A DNA stretch of 64,000 bases, taken from positions 372,001-436,000 of the forward strand of contig WHUZ01000006.1 of NCBI GenBank assembly GCA_015179045.1. The letters run 5' to 3'. The notes under the pieces were generated by a model. That model was not told the DNA's origin, did no database searches, and saw only the letters and a program-made list of their open reading frames with translations. How positions within the stretch are numbered: the first letter of the stretch is position 1; each line of letters begins with the position of its first letter. Source of the DNA: Kalaharituber pfeilii. Lineage: Eukaryota; Ascomycota; Pezizomycetes; Pezizales; Pezizaceae. The position numbers and the translations under genes are program-made. Positions 45,521 to 57,374 of this stretch are shown piece by piece.

Positions 45521-46930
45521 GGATATTGAACACGACTAGGATATTGAGCACTTTCCAGATGTCACAACAAAAAATTACTGTAAGTGCAAATGATTCTCAA
45601 GTGGGCCCAAATTGAAGCTAAAGTAATGGAGAATACAGTAAATTATTCTCTGTACCTTTTGTAGGACTATTTTTAGCATTTAAGTAACATCTATTAGTAT
45701 ATACAAATTCATATGCTGGAAATTCTCTGTGCTGCCATGTATCAATGATCCTACTCTGAGGCCTTACTGATCTTTATGTATGTGTAACGGATCTGGTAAA
45801 CGCAGAGAGTTACCGTCCGCTAGGTCAAAAAGACACTTGACTAGCGATGCTCGCTAGTCCTCTGCGTAGCTCATATAGCACTCATTATGCGACTGCGACG
45901 CCGTTGCCGGCTGTCGCATATCGCTTGTAGCGCGTATGCGCATTTCATGCCTCTACCGACCGCCCGCCCTACGGTTGCGGTGAACCCATAACAGTATACT
46001 CTGTTGCCTGTTCTGAGAAGATATATGGCAACTTTGATTACCTCAGGCTAATATGTAGCAACTGGCAATGCAGTATTAAAGCATATGTTTTTGCTTATGC
46101 ATATCCACAGGAGTGGGCTATCATATAGTAAGAAAAACATTGTGCAGAGACCCTCTAAAGCTATAAAATAAAAACTCATGTATGACAAGATATTTTCAGA
46201 GCTGCTGTCAGCACTGGTCAATGGATTTGAGCTATTGGGTACTATCATGTACATTTTATATATAGAGCCTGCTAGAGATAGACTAGCTCTTTGTATAGCT
46301 GAATAGTACTTGCAACTGGAGTGCTCATTACTGCTGTGCCCTATCTCATACACATATCATTATCTATACCTGATATATATACTTATTAGTCAGCTACTCT
46401 CGCTGTACGCTGCCCACCGCTCCCCTCAATTCGATATATGATAGTTAAATCCGTTGAACGGTGCTATCAACAGTACCTTGTCATACATGAGTTTTATTTT
46501 ATAGCTTTAGAGAGTCTCTACATAATGTTTTTCCACTATATGATAGCCCACTCCTGTGCATATACATGAGCAAAAATGTATACTTTGATACTGTATTGCC
46601 AGTTGCTACATATTAGCCTGAGGCAACCAAATTTGCCATATATCTTCTCAGAACAGGCAACAGAGTATACATAAAGATCAGTAAGGCCTCAGAGTAGGAT
46701 CATTAATATATAGCAGCACAGAGTATTTCCAGCTTATAAATTTGTATATACCAATAGATTGTTACTTGAATGCTAAAAATAATCCTAGGAAAGGTGCAGA
46801 GAATAATTTACTGTATTCTCCAATGCTCTGGCTTCAATCTGAGCCCACTTGAGAGTCATTTGCACTCACAGTAATTTTTTGATGTGACATCCAGAAAGTG
46901 TTCAATATCCCCGTCGTGTTCGATATCCCA
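45521..46930. repeat. 1.4-kb imperfect palindrome (large inverted repeat)
   Basis: Left arm 45521-46190 and right arm 46483-46930 match in inverse orientation over about 450 bp, with about 290 bp of loop. Landmarks: GATATTGAACACGAC, CCAGATGTCACA, GCCTTACTGATCTTTATG, ACTCTGTTGCCTGTTCTGAG, GTGGGCTATCATATAG, ACTCATGTATGAC. The left arm is longer because of the solo LTR at 45783-45993. No transposase is encoded; it may be a long non-autonomous foldback element. Confidence 0.8.
45783..45993 (+). mobile_element. Solo LTR (211 bp) inserted in a palindrome arm
   Basis: Starts TGTAACGGATC and ends CCCATAACA, the TG...CA ends of retrotransposon LTRs. Flanks are GTATG and GTATA, a 5-bp duplication with one change. 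The right palindrome arm preserves the empty site (TTTATGTATACTCTG on the complementary strand), so the insert is precisely delimited. A decayed relative lies at 2118-2204. Confidence 0.85.
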
Positions 46931-49900
46931 GTAGCCTGTATTACTGTGCGGAGGTCACAAATTGAGTGCAGTACATGGGAGTTACTTTGTACGAATAAGT
47001 ACGTTTTGAATTAGATTAACCTTCAATGGTGAGGATCCCAAGGATGTGCTTAGTCTTTTCGCACCAATAACGCAAACACATGCAATTAACCAATCACAGA
47101 TGAGTAGACTCTGATCGGCAGTACTAACACATTTAACGATGTTGTCAGTACTCAAGGGTAATGGTTATGCCTGACTAGAGGTGCATCTACTCAACTGGTA
47201 CAAATGCAAACATCATGGCTGCAGTCCTGAATTGGCAATTACATCTTATGTGACAAAATTGTTAAGATCTGCACATTATATCAGAATTTGTCTTACAACC
47301 ACTGTTGATATAGAGGGGTTCTCAGTTACGGGATAGATCCCTTGATAATGATGCGGCTGGCGCCTATTAGACTAGTTGGTACATATGCTGCCAGGTTGAC
47401 GGCTTCAACATCAACATACAAGTACAGTCTTAAGCATATGCATCATGGCGAAAGATAAGATGGATAAATGAGGCTTAAGAGTTGATATGATCGACTACAT
47501 GTGACAGCATCAAATTACTGGAGGTGTCACCATGCCCTCAAGTGGTCCCGCACCCCACGCTCCAGGCATTCCCTGAACTCCGCTCTACATCCATGAGCAA
47601 GAGAGTGCGGTGAAGACCCATAGCCCTTTCTTGGATTGCCAGTTGACCCGAGCCCCTAATACTAATATTCATGCGCTCTTTACAGTAACTAGAGGCTATA
47701 CAGAACTTTCGCTCTTAGTATGTATAGCGCACGTTCTACTAATACCTACAAACCTCATGTACATCTTAGTGAGCTAGGTGAGCTTTCATGTGACGTCCTC
47801 TCCTGTCTCCTGGAACTGTAGCCGAGCCTGCTTCACTGGAAATTCCCGAAAACTTTTTTTTTTCTTTCTTTTTCTTTTTTCCCTTTTGTCGTCAATGTTC
47901 ATGCGCATCATATGCCCACCGAACTAGTCCCCTTTGTGTTCCCACACGGTTCTAGTCCGGCCTTAAGCATTTGACATATGCGCATAACGTCTTTTATTCT
48001 GTCCCTGCATAGCAGCCGACTCCGACCGCCAGCTATCGGCTTTTGATGCCTGTCTCGTGCCAGTTTCAGAGTTCAGATAGCCTTGTAATTGTTTATCACT
48101 TATCGATTTACTTTTTGTGGGTGAACATACCCAGCCATTGTGACTAACGTTGACTGGGTTCAGCAACTCACCGGCCTACCAGTACATTTGCCTGAATACC
48201 TTTCCTGCATAATCATAAAAATTAAATCCGTTTCAAAGCGTAACTAAAAACTGAAGCAGCACTGATTTCGTGCTGGCCTAGTCTGGCTGGCCTCGGCTGA
48301 TTGGCTGACCAGACGAATTACCAGTGCATATCCTGGTCCCCTCAAGATACTCAGTAAACAGTACCTGCAGCAGGTTCTAACCAGACTTAGCAAATTTCCA
48401 ATAGCAGCAAAACGAACCAGCAATACTCCAAGTAGCTCATCGTCACGAATCCCATAATCCCTATTGTTACCTTCAAAGGAGTTCTTGGTTCCATCCCTCC
48501 TTTTTCTCACTTTAACCCGTCTCCACATTTGCTCACTCTCATCGAAGTCGACCTCTCCTTCTCGAGCCCTTGGCGACCCGCACTCCGCCCGCTGCCCTAC
48601 AATATCCTCATCCTTCCACTCCTTCTAGTCTGGTTCACTCCTTTCCACGCTATCGCATCCCGTTCTTGGACCGCGCATGGCGGCCCCGCCCCTCTTCCCT
48701 CTGTTGGAGCTTCTATCAGTTTCCTTAATTTGTTCATCATGAATGTCCCTCACCAGACCCATTTGACTCCCCGTGCCCGCGGCGCACCTGGTCCCGCTCT
48801 TGTAGTCCTCTGAGTTTCCTCCATACTCATGCAAAACCCTTCCAATTCCTGCTCACAGCTGTCGCCATTCTTGTACCAATTACTTCAAATTTGTAACACG
48901 TGCTTCTGGAGCCATGCCAGTACCAAAATGGCAAAATAAGTAACGCCAAGAAGGACAACAAAATAGATACTTTACGAAGGAAATAATTACGTCAAAGCAA
49001 GCCTGGACTGGGTTCTTTATCGATTAGATAGACTAGAGCTGTAGCAGACACCAATTCTATAGCGAATATATTCTTTACCGCATACCTTGTGCATTCCCAT
49101 GTTCCCAAATCCCCTCCGATACGTGGTGTTATGGACTTCGTGCACAGCCGTCGGAGTCAACAGGTCTGTTTCCCAAACGAACTAACTTCAAGTGCAGTAG
49201 AGAACCGAACCAATAAGTGCTATATGCAGAGCCTGATCCTCGTACCATCGAGCCTAAGATTTTATAAACTGTCTACGGATCAAACAGGCTAGCCTCGGCA
49301 TTATATTAGGGTGAGTTCCAAAGCAATCATGAATAGGAAGAATATATTCACCACTTGCTCTTCAACTATAAATTACATTTATTGAATGGGCCATTTAAAT
49401 TTGCAATTGCTGGCCGACTTCTGTTATAGACTATCTCAACGTTTTTGACAGGGCGCAGCCCGAGGATATACCAAAGAATTTTCTGTTACTGTGAGAATTA
49501 GTGCATCATTTTTAAATGGCTGAACGATATAACCACACACACTCAAAGATCGTGCTTTCCAGCATGGTGAATGGGTGGTATCAACATTGTGCCGTTAGCC
49601 TGGGATCTAAGACCACTCCACGTGCTGAGAAAAGAGACAATGGATTATGTTAAGTGGTTGATTTAGGTACCAGTAGCAACGCATGAAAATATTTATCTCA
49701 CCCGAAGAAAGAAAATTCTTTTATGTCAAGCGAGCTTCTGCGCATATAGTTCCGAGTGTGACAGCGCCGATGCAGGGGAGTCAGCGGGGTGTAGAGGACA
49801 GTCCAAGCATGCCAGGCGACCTCAACGCACCTTACTGTGCACATCGATATTTGCAAGCGATGAACGGCGATATTCTATTTTGCGCCTGCTGCAGGCCCTG

Positions 49901-50402
49901 TTTCAAAATGTATACGTAAAGAATATCGTCAGCTTTCTACGTGGTTATGATTAGTTCCATTCATGAGTTGTGGAGAGTTCTCGATGGGAAACTCGTAATA
50001 TAGATCTAGGCAAGTCGGGATATTAACCTGACCATCATCGTCTTGCCGCTGTTGCCATAAGTACATACTTAGTCTACATGACAATGCTACTTCATCTATT
50101 TACATGGGCTCTCATAGACATACGTATCCCCCCACGGGCAGTGCAGAAGTTGATAATTTTATCAATGAGGTATTCTGACACAGTGAGGTGGGTTTCGAGC
50201 GTAAATTGATACCGATCGGCAACACCACAATCTCGAACCTAAGTCTAACGTTTTTATGGAGAGAGGAGAGTTTATTGTGCTCGCTCGATTAGCTTCGGGA
50301 GCTCTGCTACATACTACTGCTATCTACATTTTTCTGGCGCGATACGCCCCCTTTTTATATTCTCGCTCCTTCAGCCTTCAGCCTCCGTTCATTTTTAGCA
50401 AC
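46931..50402. other. 3.5-kb gene-free stretch
   Basis: No conserved frame, RNA gene or clear transposon found. A CTGGCC-rich patch at about 48270-48310 includes TAGTCTGGCT. Frames around 48244-48834 overlap on both strands and lack introns, start context or recognisable domains. Confidence 0.4.
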
Positions 50403-50501
50403 TTGAATTTTAGCCCTGCGAGGAAAGTTGAATTTTAGCCCTGTGAGGAAAGTTGAATTTTTGCCCTATGAGGAAAGTTGAATTTTGACCCTATGAGGTT
50501 T
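50403..50501 (+). repeat. 25-bp tandem repeat, four copies
   Basis: Four tandem units of TTGAATTTTAGCCCTGYGAG followed by GAAAG, with a few substitutions (TTTGCCCTATG, TGACCCTATG in later copies). Non-coding. Confidence 0.85.
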
Positions 50502-52264
50502 AGCTCATTGACCGGGGGTGAGAGGCTACATTCTTACACTAAGGTTGATATTTAATTATCATACCGAACATACATGCATCTGAGCAGTCTCGTAGCATCG
50601 GAGACTAGTTAGCCGATGCCACGTGAGCTTATTCATCTGCTTTATCCGATCAATATTTAAGGACTCAAATTGGAAGCCCAAACCTAGTATCAACGAAGTG
50701 CTTTATCAGCAGTGTGTGTATAAGTCATTCACTTTGCAGTCATGGGGATTATTGACGATTGTATATAATAGTAACATAGGCTTGAAGTGTTAGAGGACAC
50801 CTGCGTAAACCATTGCGACTTGCTTAGAGCTTCAGTGCCCTTGTACTAGAGTACATGTGTTCAAATTTTCTAAAATAAAGCAATGGCACATGACCAGAAA
50901 ACGAGACTGTAGAAAATTGACATAACCTACGATATTGAATGGAGAAAACCTTTAATACACCCTGCAGCAAAAGCAGAAATCTATGAAATACCCATCATAT
51001 CATTAAAATAGTAACAGCACCATCTTGGCATGGTTTTCTAAGAGCAGCGATATATGCGTGTTCAGCAAGTGTGTCAGTGTCTAAGATGCTGGCAATATAC
51101 CTCTTTTCTCTTCACATGTTCAACATAATGCCACTCAGTTAGTAGTGAGCAGTTGAGCAGAAGCCTGAAACAGAGCAGAAAGAGTAGTGAGCACAAGTAG
51201 GAGTGGTAACAGCTGGAGTAGTTAATAGTACCTGCAGCATTGAACCTGGAGTTGAACAGCAATAAGCTAAATAGTAGGAATGAGCCAAATAGCTAGGGGC
51301 ATATGCTGACCAAGTGGCAGTATTGCATATATGTCGAATGCATTAAAACAAATAGGCATATTGCCTGTATCTAGCACCAGACATGCTTGCTGATATATCG
51401 CTGCTCTTAAAAAGCCATGCCAAGGCAGTATTGTTACTGGGTATTTGGAAGGTTTTTGCTTTTGCTGCAGGTAAAAGGTTTTCTCATATTAGAGAGGATG
51501 CGAAGTCAACTGGCTCTATTTGCAGGGGCCCTGGCACGACGACCAGGACCCCGGATCAACACCCTTGCGATAAAGCCAGCATGGGTCAAAAGCCAGCCAG
51601 ACTGGCTGAGAAAATTGTGTTTTTTCAGTTAACGTGGCTTTAACAAATTCATAGAAAAATCAATTGTACGTACGTAGAAGTTGGCTGAAAAAAATTAATT
51701 GTATGCACATACAAACTCTATACCACACGAGAACTCCATGCCATACGAGAACACTACTGCCTATTCAGCTACAGCACTAGAGAACGCACCTACAATCGAG
51801 AGAATGCTTAATCCACCCCATTCTGATGAGTCCTATTAGCAAATGTTCAGATAGCATTGTGGATATGTAGGAGTGCGAGAACAGGTATAAAGATAAGTAT
51901 AATCGGTATAAAGGCACGTATGATTGATATGTGTTAAAGTAAACAAATATTTTTCACATCAATAGAGCCAGACGGAACCCCTGCTAATCCCCCTGTCCTT
52001 ATTGTCCAGGCACCCCAGTGAAATCGCATCCTGAATTCACAGAGCCAGCTCTATATTTTCCCTGCTTTGCCAATTTGAGCTTGGTCAGAAGGTTTGGAGT
52101 CAAGCTGGCTTTGAATCGCATCCTCTCTATTAAATGTAATACTCCGTAGATACCAGGGTCTTCAGGTTGGGACCCTTGTACTAGTAATTGGTCATAGCGT
52201 TACGGATAGAATAGACGACATTAAATAGGCGGGTGAGTAGCGTGAGCCGAATTTGTAGATATAG
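50502..52264. other. 1.8-kb gene-free stretch
   Basis: Contains weak inverted similarity between 51485-51515 (TTAGAGAGGATGCGAAGTCA) and 52095-52135, possibly a foldback relic of about 650 bp. Frames at 51383-51643 show no domain. Confidence 0.35.
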
Positions 52265-52312
52265 CCACCATTATAGTCTGGTTGCACCAACCCTCCGACC
52301 GTACGACCATTA
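52265..52312 (+). mobile_element. 30-bp unit TAGTCTGGTTG...CCGTA with 9-bp flanks (8/9)
   Basis: Insert 52274-52303 starts TAGTCTGGTTGCACC and ends TCCGACCGTA. Flanks CCACCATTA and CGACCATTA match at eight of nine positions. The same 30-bp unit, differing at two positions, occurs on the other strand at 55375-55404. Confidence 0.5.
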
Positions 52313-53293
52313 TTATCAAATTTATGTCTAGAAATCACTACCATCTATGCCTATTTCAATCGTTGTTAACTGCTCTTTTGGTTTAAAGTTGGGGTGTAAG
52401 AGGTGAAACTTCGTTAGGTGTTATATAAATATAAACAATATCCCAGAAACGAGCAAAGTACATGCTATACGCGGCTTAAAAAACGGCGACGAACGCCATC
52501 CTGCTAATATATGAAAGAACGTGACGTGGATGTCTTACTTAGTACCCATATTGATTACCCCACAATAATCAGACTGTTGGTGCCAACGTTGTGCGGAATT
52601 TTCGACGATCTGTTGCACTTTATATTTTAGGGTGTTGGCATGTAATGGAGATTGATCGACTTAACCGAATACCTGTCACATACTTATTGCATTGACCGAT
52701 GTCGCCATTCTTATAGTGACTGAATTGGAATTGGCAATTGTCTGTATCTATTGCTGTTTTGAGGTATATGACATGTACGAGACTAAGTACCGTACTCGAT
52801 TACATTGTATTTACAGTTGCTACTTAACTATGATTATATAGTTCCGTCTCCTAGGATTGCATTTGGTACATGTAGAAACCATGGAACTTTTGATCTCATT
52901 TATATATACAAAATTAGCGATTCTTTATTAAGATTGATGCATTGCTTGTGACTTTTTACGAAACGAGATAGATCAAACGGGACAAGGAGTCAAACGGCAT
53001 GGGATGGAACGGGAGGGAGCAAACGGATGGTTACTTGTTTGTATTATGACGTTGCATGTATTTAGTCAACGCCTTCTGAGGGGCCTTTTGAGAGGGTCTT
53101 CTCGCTCCCCTCTGAAGTATCATAGAACAACATCTGCGAGCTATACCAAAACCGTGAACACTCTCAGTGTTTCTGGTCTCCGTATTCCTGTCCCTTGAGC
53201 CGCTAGCCCTTTTTGCACCTTCTTAGACTTCAGTTCTGAACAGTTTTGAGCACGTGCCATTCTAAGTAAGCAATAGCCCTCATAGTCTCGTAC

Positions 53294-53490
53294 TGTGGGA
53301 GGGATCAACGACGAGAGTTCTGACGAAGGGGAACAAGAACACACAAAGGTAAAAGAACTAGAGATCAGGACACAAGACGAAGACCGGTTTACTATAACTT
53401 AAGAGGACGATGAAACAACTGTAAGACTGAACAGAATAACAACTTAGTTATACTGTGACCATCCACGACGACGACGACGACGACGACGAC

Positions 53491-53534
<44 letters not shown>

Positions 53535-53657
53535 GAGAAGGCCCCTCCTCTCCCTCAAGATATACCCGTCACCTTGTGGTACCCCCTTCCCTCTTGGGTA
53601 GTCTCCTCCCTCCAGGCCGTCACCCACTGTTGCATCTCAGGTGCCAAGATTCCCACA
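53294..53657 (+). mobile_element. Solo LTR (364 bp)
   Basis: Starts TGTGGGAGGGATC and ends GATTCCCACA, so the ends are short inverted repeats TGTGGGA/TCCCACA. GTAC flanks both sides (53290-53293 and 53658-53661), a 4-bp target duplication. The LTR interrupts a copy of the TAGTCTCGTAC motif. Internal sequence is non-coding and contains a long triplet repeat. Confidence 0.8.
53466..53535 (+). repeat. (CGA)n-(TGA)n compound microsatellite
   Basis: About nine CGA triplets run into about fourteen TGA triplets, inside the solo LTR. The apparent poly-Met frame through it is an artefact of the ATG-containing repeat. Confidence 0.9.
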
Positions 53658-53661
53658 GTAC

Positions 53662-55374
53662 CCATTTAGCGCATTGTTTATTGGTATTTGGCAAATGCCA
53701 CGCGTTGGGTTTTGTTGCAATATATTTGTAGTCTCGTGCCCAAACCCTTAAATGAAGTAGGTTTGAGCTAGTCTCATGGTTTTTATCTTTGTTGCGCTGT
53801 GCCCATGCCCAGACTCTGTATTGCCCTTTCAGGAAACCGAGCATTTGCAATTGTACTAGCCGCATCTTGGCTATACTCAAAGACCCTTGGAGCTAAACTG
53901 CTGTGTGTACTTGTCAATACCATTTTGGGTAGTCCTTTCGTGATCGGAGTATGAATTTCGAAGTGCATCTAAGCCAGGTTAAGTATTACAGTCACACCTG
54001 ATTCTATTCGTACAAGCTTCCAAATTTCATTGTCTCCCCCCATCGCTTTCAGTACTCTGGTGGAGACCATTTGTAACACCAGCCCGCTCCCACCGCACAT
54101 TCGGAACACCACATACCGCGGAAGCTTACGGGAATGAGAAGAGCACCTATTAGTGTGGGCCCAGGGAATGTTCGGATATATCTATCTCTACCGGTATGCT
54201 ATTTAATCACATGCCAAAAATCATGTTTCTGACGTGGGGCTCACATCAACCCCGGGATTTCTGAAACGTTATACACCGGTGTGTTGGTTTACTTATAGCT
54301 GTAAGTGAATTGATAAATCCAAATATGTCTGGCCGTTCGAGTATCCTCAGTCACTTAAGTGCTTTTAAATATTCACTTATATACATGAGTTTGAGAGAAA
54401 TCAAAGCTGGGAAGGGTGTTCCATATCTCCGAATAATACCTTGTCTCCATTTATATGTTTTCTGTTCCTCCAGGTAGCTGGTATCGACTATCCCCACTTT
54501 CAATGGACACATGTTTCCCAGGAATTGGCAAAGATAAATCTATACCTTCTGGAAATATAGTCGATATCCGCCTTCCAAGCCGTTTCTACTGGTATATAAG
54601 TGCGGAATGGAGGGGAAATGCGTCCAGTATTTCTGAGGTAAAGTTCCCGAATTTCCTTGTAATTCAGAATATAGTGCCGACGACACAGTCGAATACTTGC
54701 ACCTTATATTAACTCAAACAGGAATGTCGAATCACTAGAATAGAATGCTTACGGATCGATACGGATATTCTCGAGAGATGAAATGACCTCTTTCGTCAAA
54801 TATGTGGGTGAATACCATGCACGCACTTGTCTGAATTCAGATTTACTACAACAGATTGCCGATTCGCTTGGCTAAATACGTCTTCATTTCAACTGAGTGT
54901 GGGTCTTGTCGCCTTGTCGTCCTGCACTGTTGAGATGTTGATAAAGGCCGTTTTCGCTCTAAGTAATTAAGGAGTATCTGGCTGTACATGTAGGTAAGCT
55001 TTCGGCATGGACATTCGGAATGTTTTCTTACAGTAGTTGCTTGTTATCAAGTACACTTACAGGGCAGACCAAGGCTTCTTTTACAATAGTTGACGAACAT
55101 TATGTATGAAATTGGTCCCACTTAGCGCTTCGGATCTGGATCTGTAATCGCAAAGAAATTCTCTAGGCGCTGGAATTGGAATAGCAAAATACCGCATGTA
55201 ATCAAGAAAGAACTCTTGTGATCTCGGGTTAAAGCAGGTTGAACGTAGATTTCGGTTCCGGAAAATGGGCTTTTTCTATTGGCTCGATCCCGAGCCCGTT
55301 GTGGGTGTAGGCTGGTCGCAGTTGCAGGTTCTGTCACTGGAGCTAGCTGTGGAGCTACAACCTGCATATTGATC
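53662..55374. other. 1.7-kb gene-free stretch
   Basis: TAGTCTCGTGCCC occurs at about 53729 and TAGTCTCATGG at about 53770, with a small AAACCC...GGTTT hairpin between them. No gene seen. Confidence 0.4.
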
Positions 55375-55404
55375 TACGGTCGGACGGTCGGTGCAACCAG
55401 ACTA
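55375..55404 (-). repeat. Second copy of the 30-bp TAGTCTGGTTG unit
   Basis: On the minus strand it begins TAGTCTGGTTGCACC and ends TCCGACCGTA, matching 52274-52303 at 28 of 30 positions. No 9-bp duplication is evident here. Confidence 0.6.
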
Positions 55405-56641
55405 CTACTTTTCGTTTATCTAAATTTGAAATCCTCTCGCATATTGCTTGTATGTAGCTGTTTTGATGAATGGAAAAATTCTTATTTCAGTATTACTGAG
55501 GCGCATTACGTCATTCCAATAATATGGGGCGCATGCTAATGGTGGGTGAGAATGTTGTTTTGGAAAGCTTGGCGCAAGGGTCAGGTGATTACAAGTCGGT
55601 CTGCCATGCCTCAGTCCACGTGGCGTGTTTAGGTCGTGTTCGTCACGTGAGGAGCGTATCCTTCTAAGAGGTGTTCACCTTCATGAACGTTCTGCAGTGA
55701 AACGTTTCTTGACTTATCCGAGTGGTTATAAAAGTTATGTACAGCCAGAGCCTTTCAGGACATGCGAACAGCGAAATAGGGCAAGGATGGGATAGGATAG
55801 GATAAGCGATTCAAGAACCCTACTGCAGTCTGGAAGTTGAGTTCCTGAAATGGACAGGATTAGAGAAGAGTGAAAGGACGGGCGAGCGAGCATGGTTATT
55901 TGATGTTATTTTCATTATCCCCTATATAGGAGGTCACGATTCTAGCTATAGCCTCTGAGCGCCAGTCGAGTAATGTCTCTTAAAGAAACAAATACAAAAT
56001 ATCAGGATGACAACAGATCAGGGTAAGCTCGATATGACGGCTTTATTACAAACTGGGCCACAAAACTTTGAGAATTCAAGGTCTCTCCATGGACTGAAGG
56101 TAAAGGGAATAATTAACACTTCTGCTGGTGCCTTTATACGGGCTCAAATGGGGAAAGGTGGCTGGGACGAGGAGTTAGGTCGAGATTGTTTGCAAGTGCC
56201 CCTGCAGATCGATAAAAGCCAATTTGGTCGTACTATATACACCTTTAGTTTCGCAGGGAGTTGATCCAACATGCTTTTGAGGGGAAACTTGAAGGTTGCT
56301 CGTTATATTGTAGGCTACCCGCAAACCCGGAAGCGTAACTAGTCTCGTGATTGTGGGCCTGTGATGCCTTTTAACCGTAACCGAGTGCTTTCTTGACCAC
56401 CGGCCGGGCAGTTATGCAGGTCAGGAGCGTGACCATGCCCATATCGAGTAGGCCTTATTTGTGCAGTACATGGCCATGTTGAACAGTACCTACCATTTAG
56501 TCTCACAATTCCACATTTGCCCTTCTTGGCCTCTGGTCACAACAGCCTGCTTTATATAGTCCCAGGGTGACTGGCGCCCTTGTGTTTCGGCACAGCTTAA
56601 ACGCAAGCAATTACAGTGCAGGTATTACGCACATTAACTAT
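55405..56641. other. Intergenic; weak small frame only
   Basis: TATA-like TTATAAAAG near 55727 and a short frame at 56007-56264 could mark a transcript, but no domain or conserved feature supports a protein. Includes CTAGTCTCGTGATT at about 56340 and the promoter of the next gene. Confidence 0.35.
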
Positions 56642-57090
56642 ATGCCTCCAATCTCATTCAGATACAGGCTCGCTTTCGCCTCCACCTCCACCTCCACGTC
56701 CATCCCCAACATCCGATCCCTTTCACAACCCACGGCAGCTCTGAAACCATCACCAGCCATCCACTGGCCATGGTTTGGCTTATCGCGCACTCCAAACCTC
56801 TCAGCCTTCCTCCTTCCCTCTCTCAACTTCACCAACTCCTCTTCCTCAGACCTTAAGCTCTCTACAGATTCCCCAGGCCAAAACCTCACCAACCCGAAGC
56901 TCCTCCTCTGGACCCTTGTCATCATCGTTCCGATTGCCATTTACCTGTTTCTCAATGACATGTTCCAGTGCCTGCGTTGGTATAAGGTAAGTCCAGCCCC
57001 TGAGCCCATTGAGGAGTCATTGAACATTACCACCACTGTGATTGCTGGCTGAGGCAGGGTCAGAGCATAGATGGCCCGAAGTTGGAGTAA
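56642..57090 (+). CDS. Small single-pass membrane protein, unknown
   Basis: Exon 56642-56986 (115 codons) and a tiny exon 57058-57090 (11 codons) give 125 aa. The N-terminal 80 residues are Ser/Thr/Pro-rich with scattered Arg (MPPISFRYRLAFASTSTSTS), which could serve as a mitochondrial presequence. One strong transmembrane helix follows at about 84-103 (KLLLWTLVIIVPIAIYLFLN), then MFQCLRWYK and a short tail GQSIDGPKLE. The intron has a perfect GTAAGT donor, a GGCTGAGGCAG acceptor and preserves phase, and the C-terminal tail is sensible. Without splicing the frame runs 22 codons further to a stop inside the intron. The ATG chosen is the first true ATG; the frame upstream begins only with GTG. 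It converges with the New1-like gene, 284 bp away. Confidence 0.6.
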
Positions 57091-57374
57091 AAATACCTCA
57101 CCAGGTTGTAATTGCCTCAATTTAGCAAATATCCAAAGTAACAATCCTATATTCCGCAAAGTGAATCTTAATAACGGTTTTTGCAATTACTCAATATGAA
57201 GGGCGTTTTAAACACCTTTTCCCACCGAATGAAATCCCAGCCTGTCTATATTGAATCAAACAGAAAAAGTAAAAAGGAAAAAAAAACAGAAAGAAATCTA
57301 TAATAAAACGTGAACATAACCCCTATCCCTCTATGGTCATTTTCTTGATTATGATCGTTATATGCACTAAGTTT

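Noticed and set aside
48244..48834. Overlapping frames on both strands near 48.2-48.8 kb
   Set aside because: No intron structure, no domains, and coding-like length is explained by locally higher GC.
53492..53731. Frame beginning with fourteen Met residues
   Set aside because: Artefact of the TGA/ATG triplet repeat inside a solo LTR.
52274..55404. 3.1-kb DNA transposon bounded by TAGTCTGGTTG inverted repeats
   Set aside because: The ends do not share a target duplication, while the left unit alone is flanked by a near-perfect 9-bp repeat; interior has no transposase.
56007..56264. 85-codon frame with ATG start and nearby TATA-like box
   Set aside because: No recognisable domain, no second supporting feature; could be tested by RNA-seq but is not supported by sequence alone.
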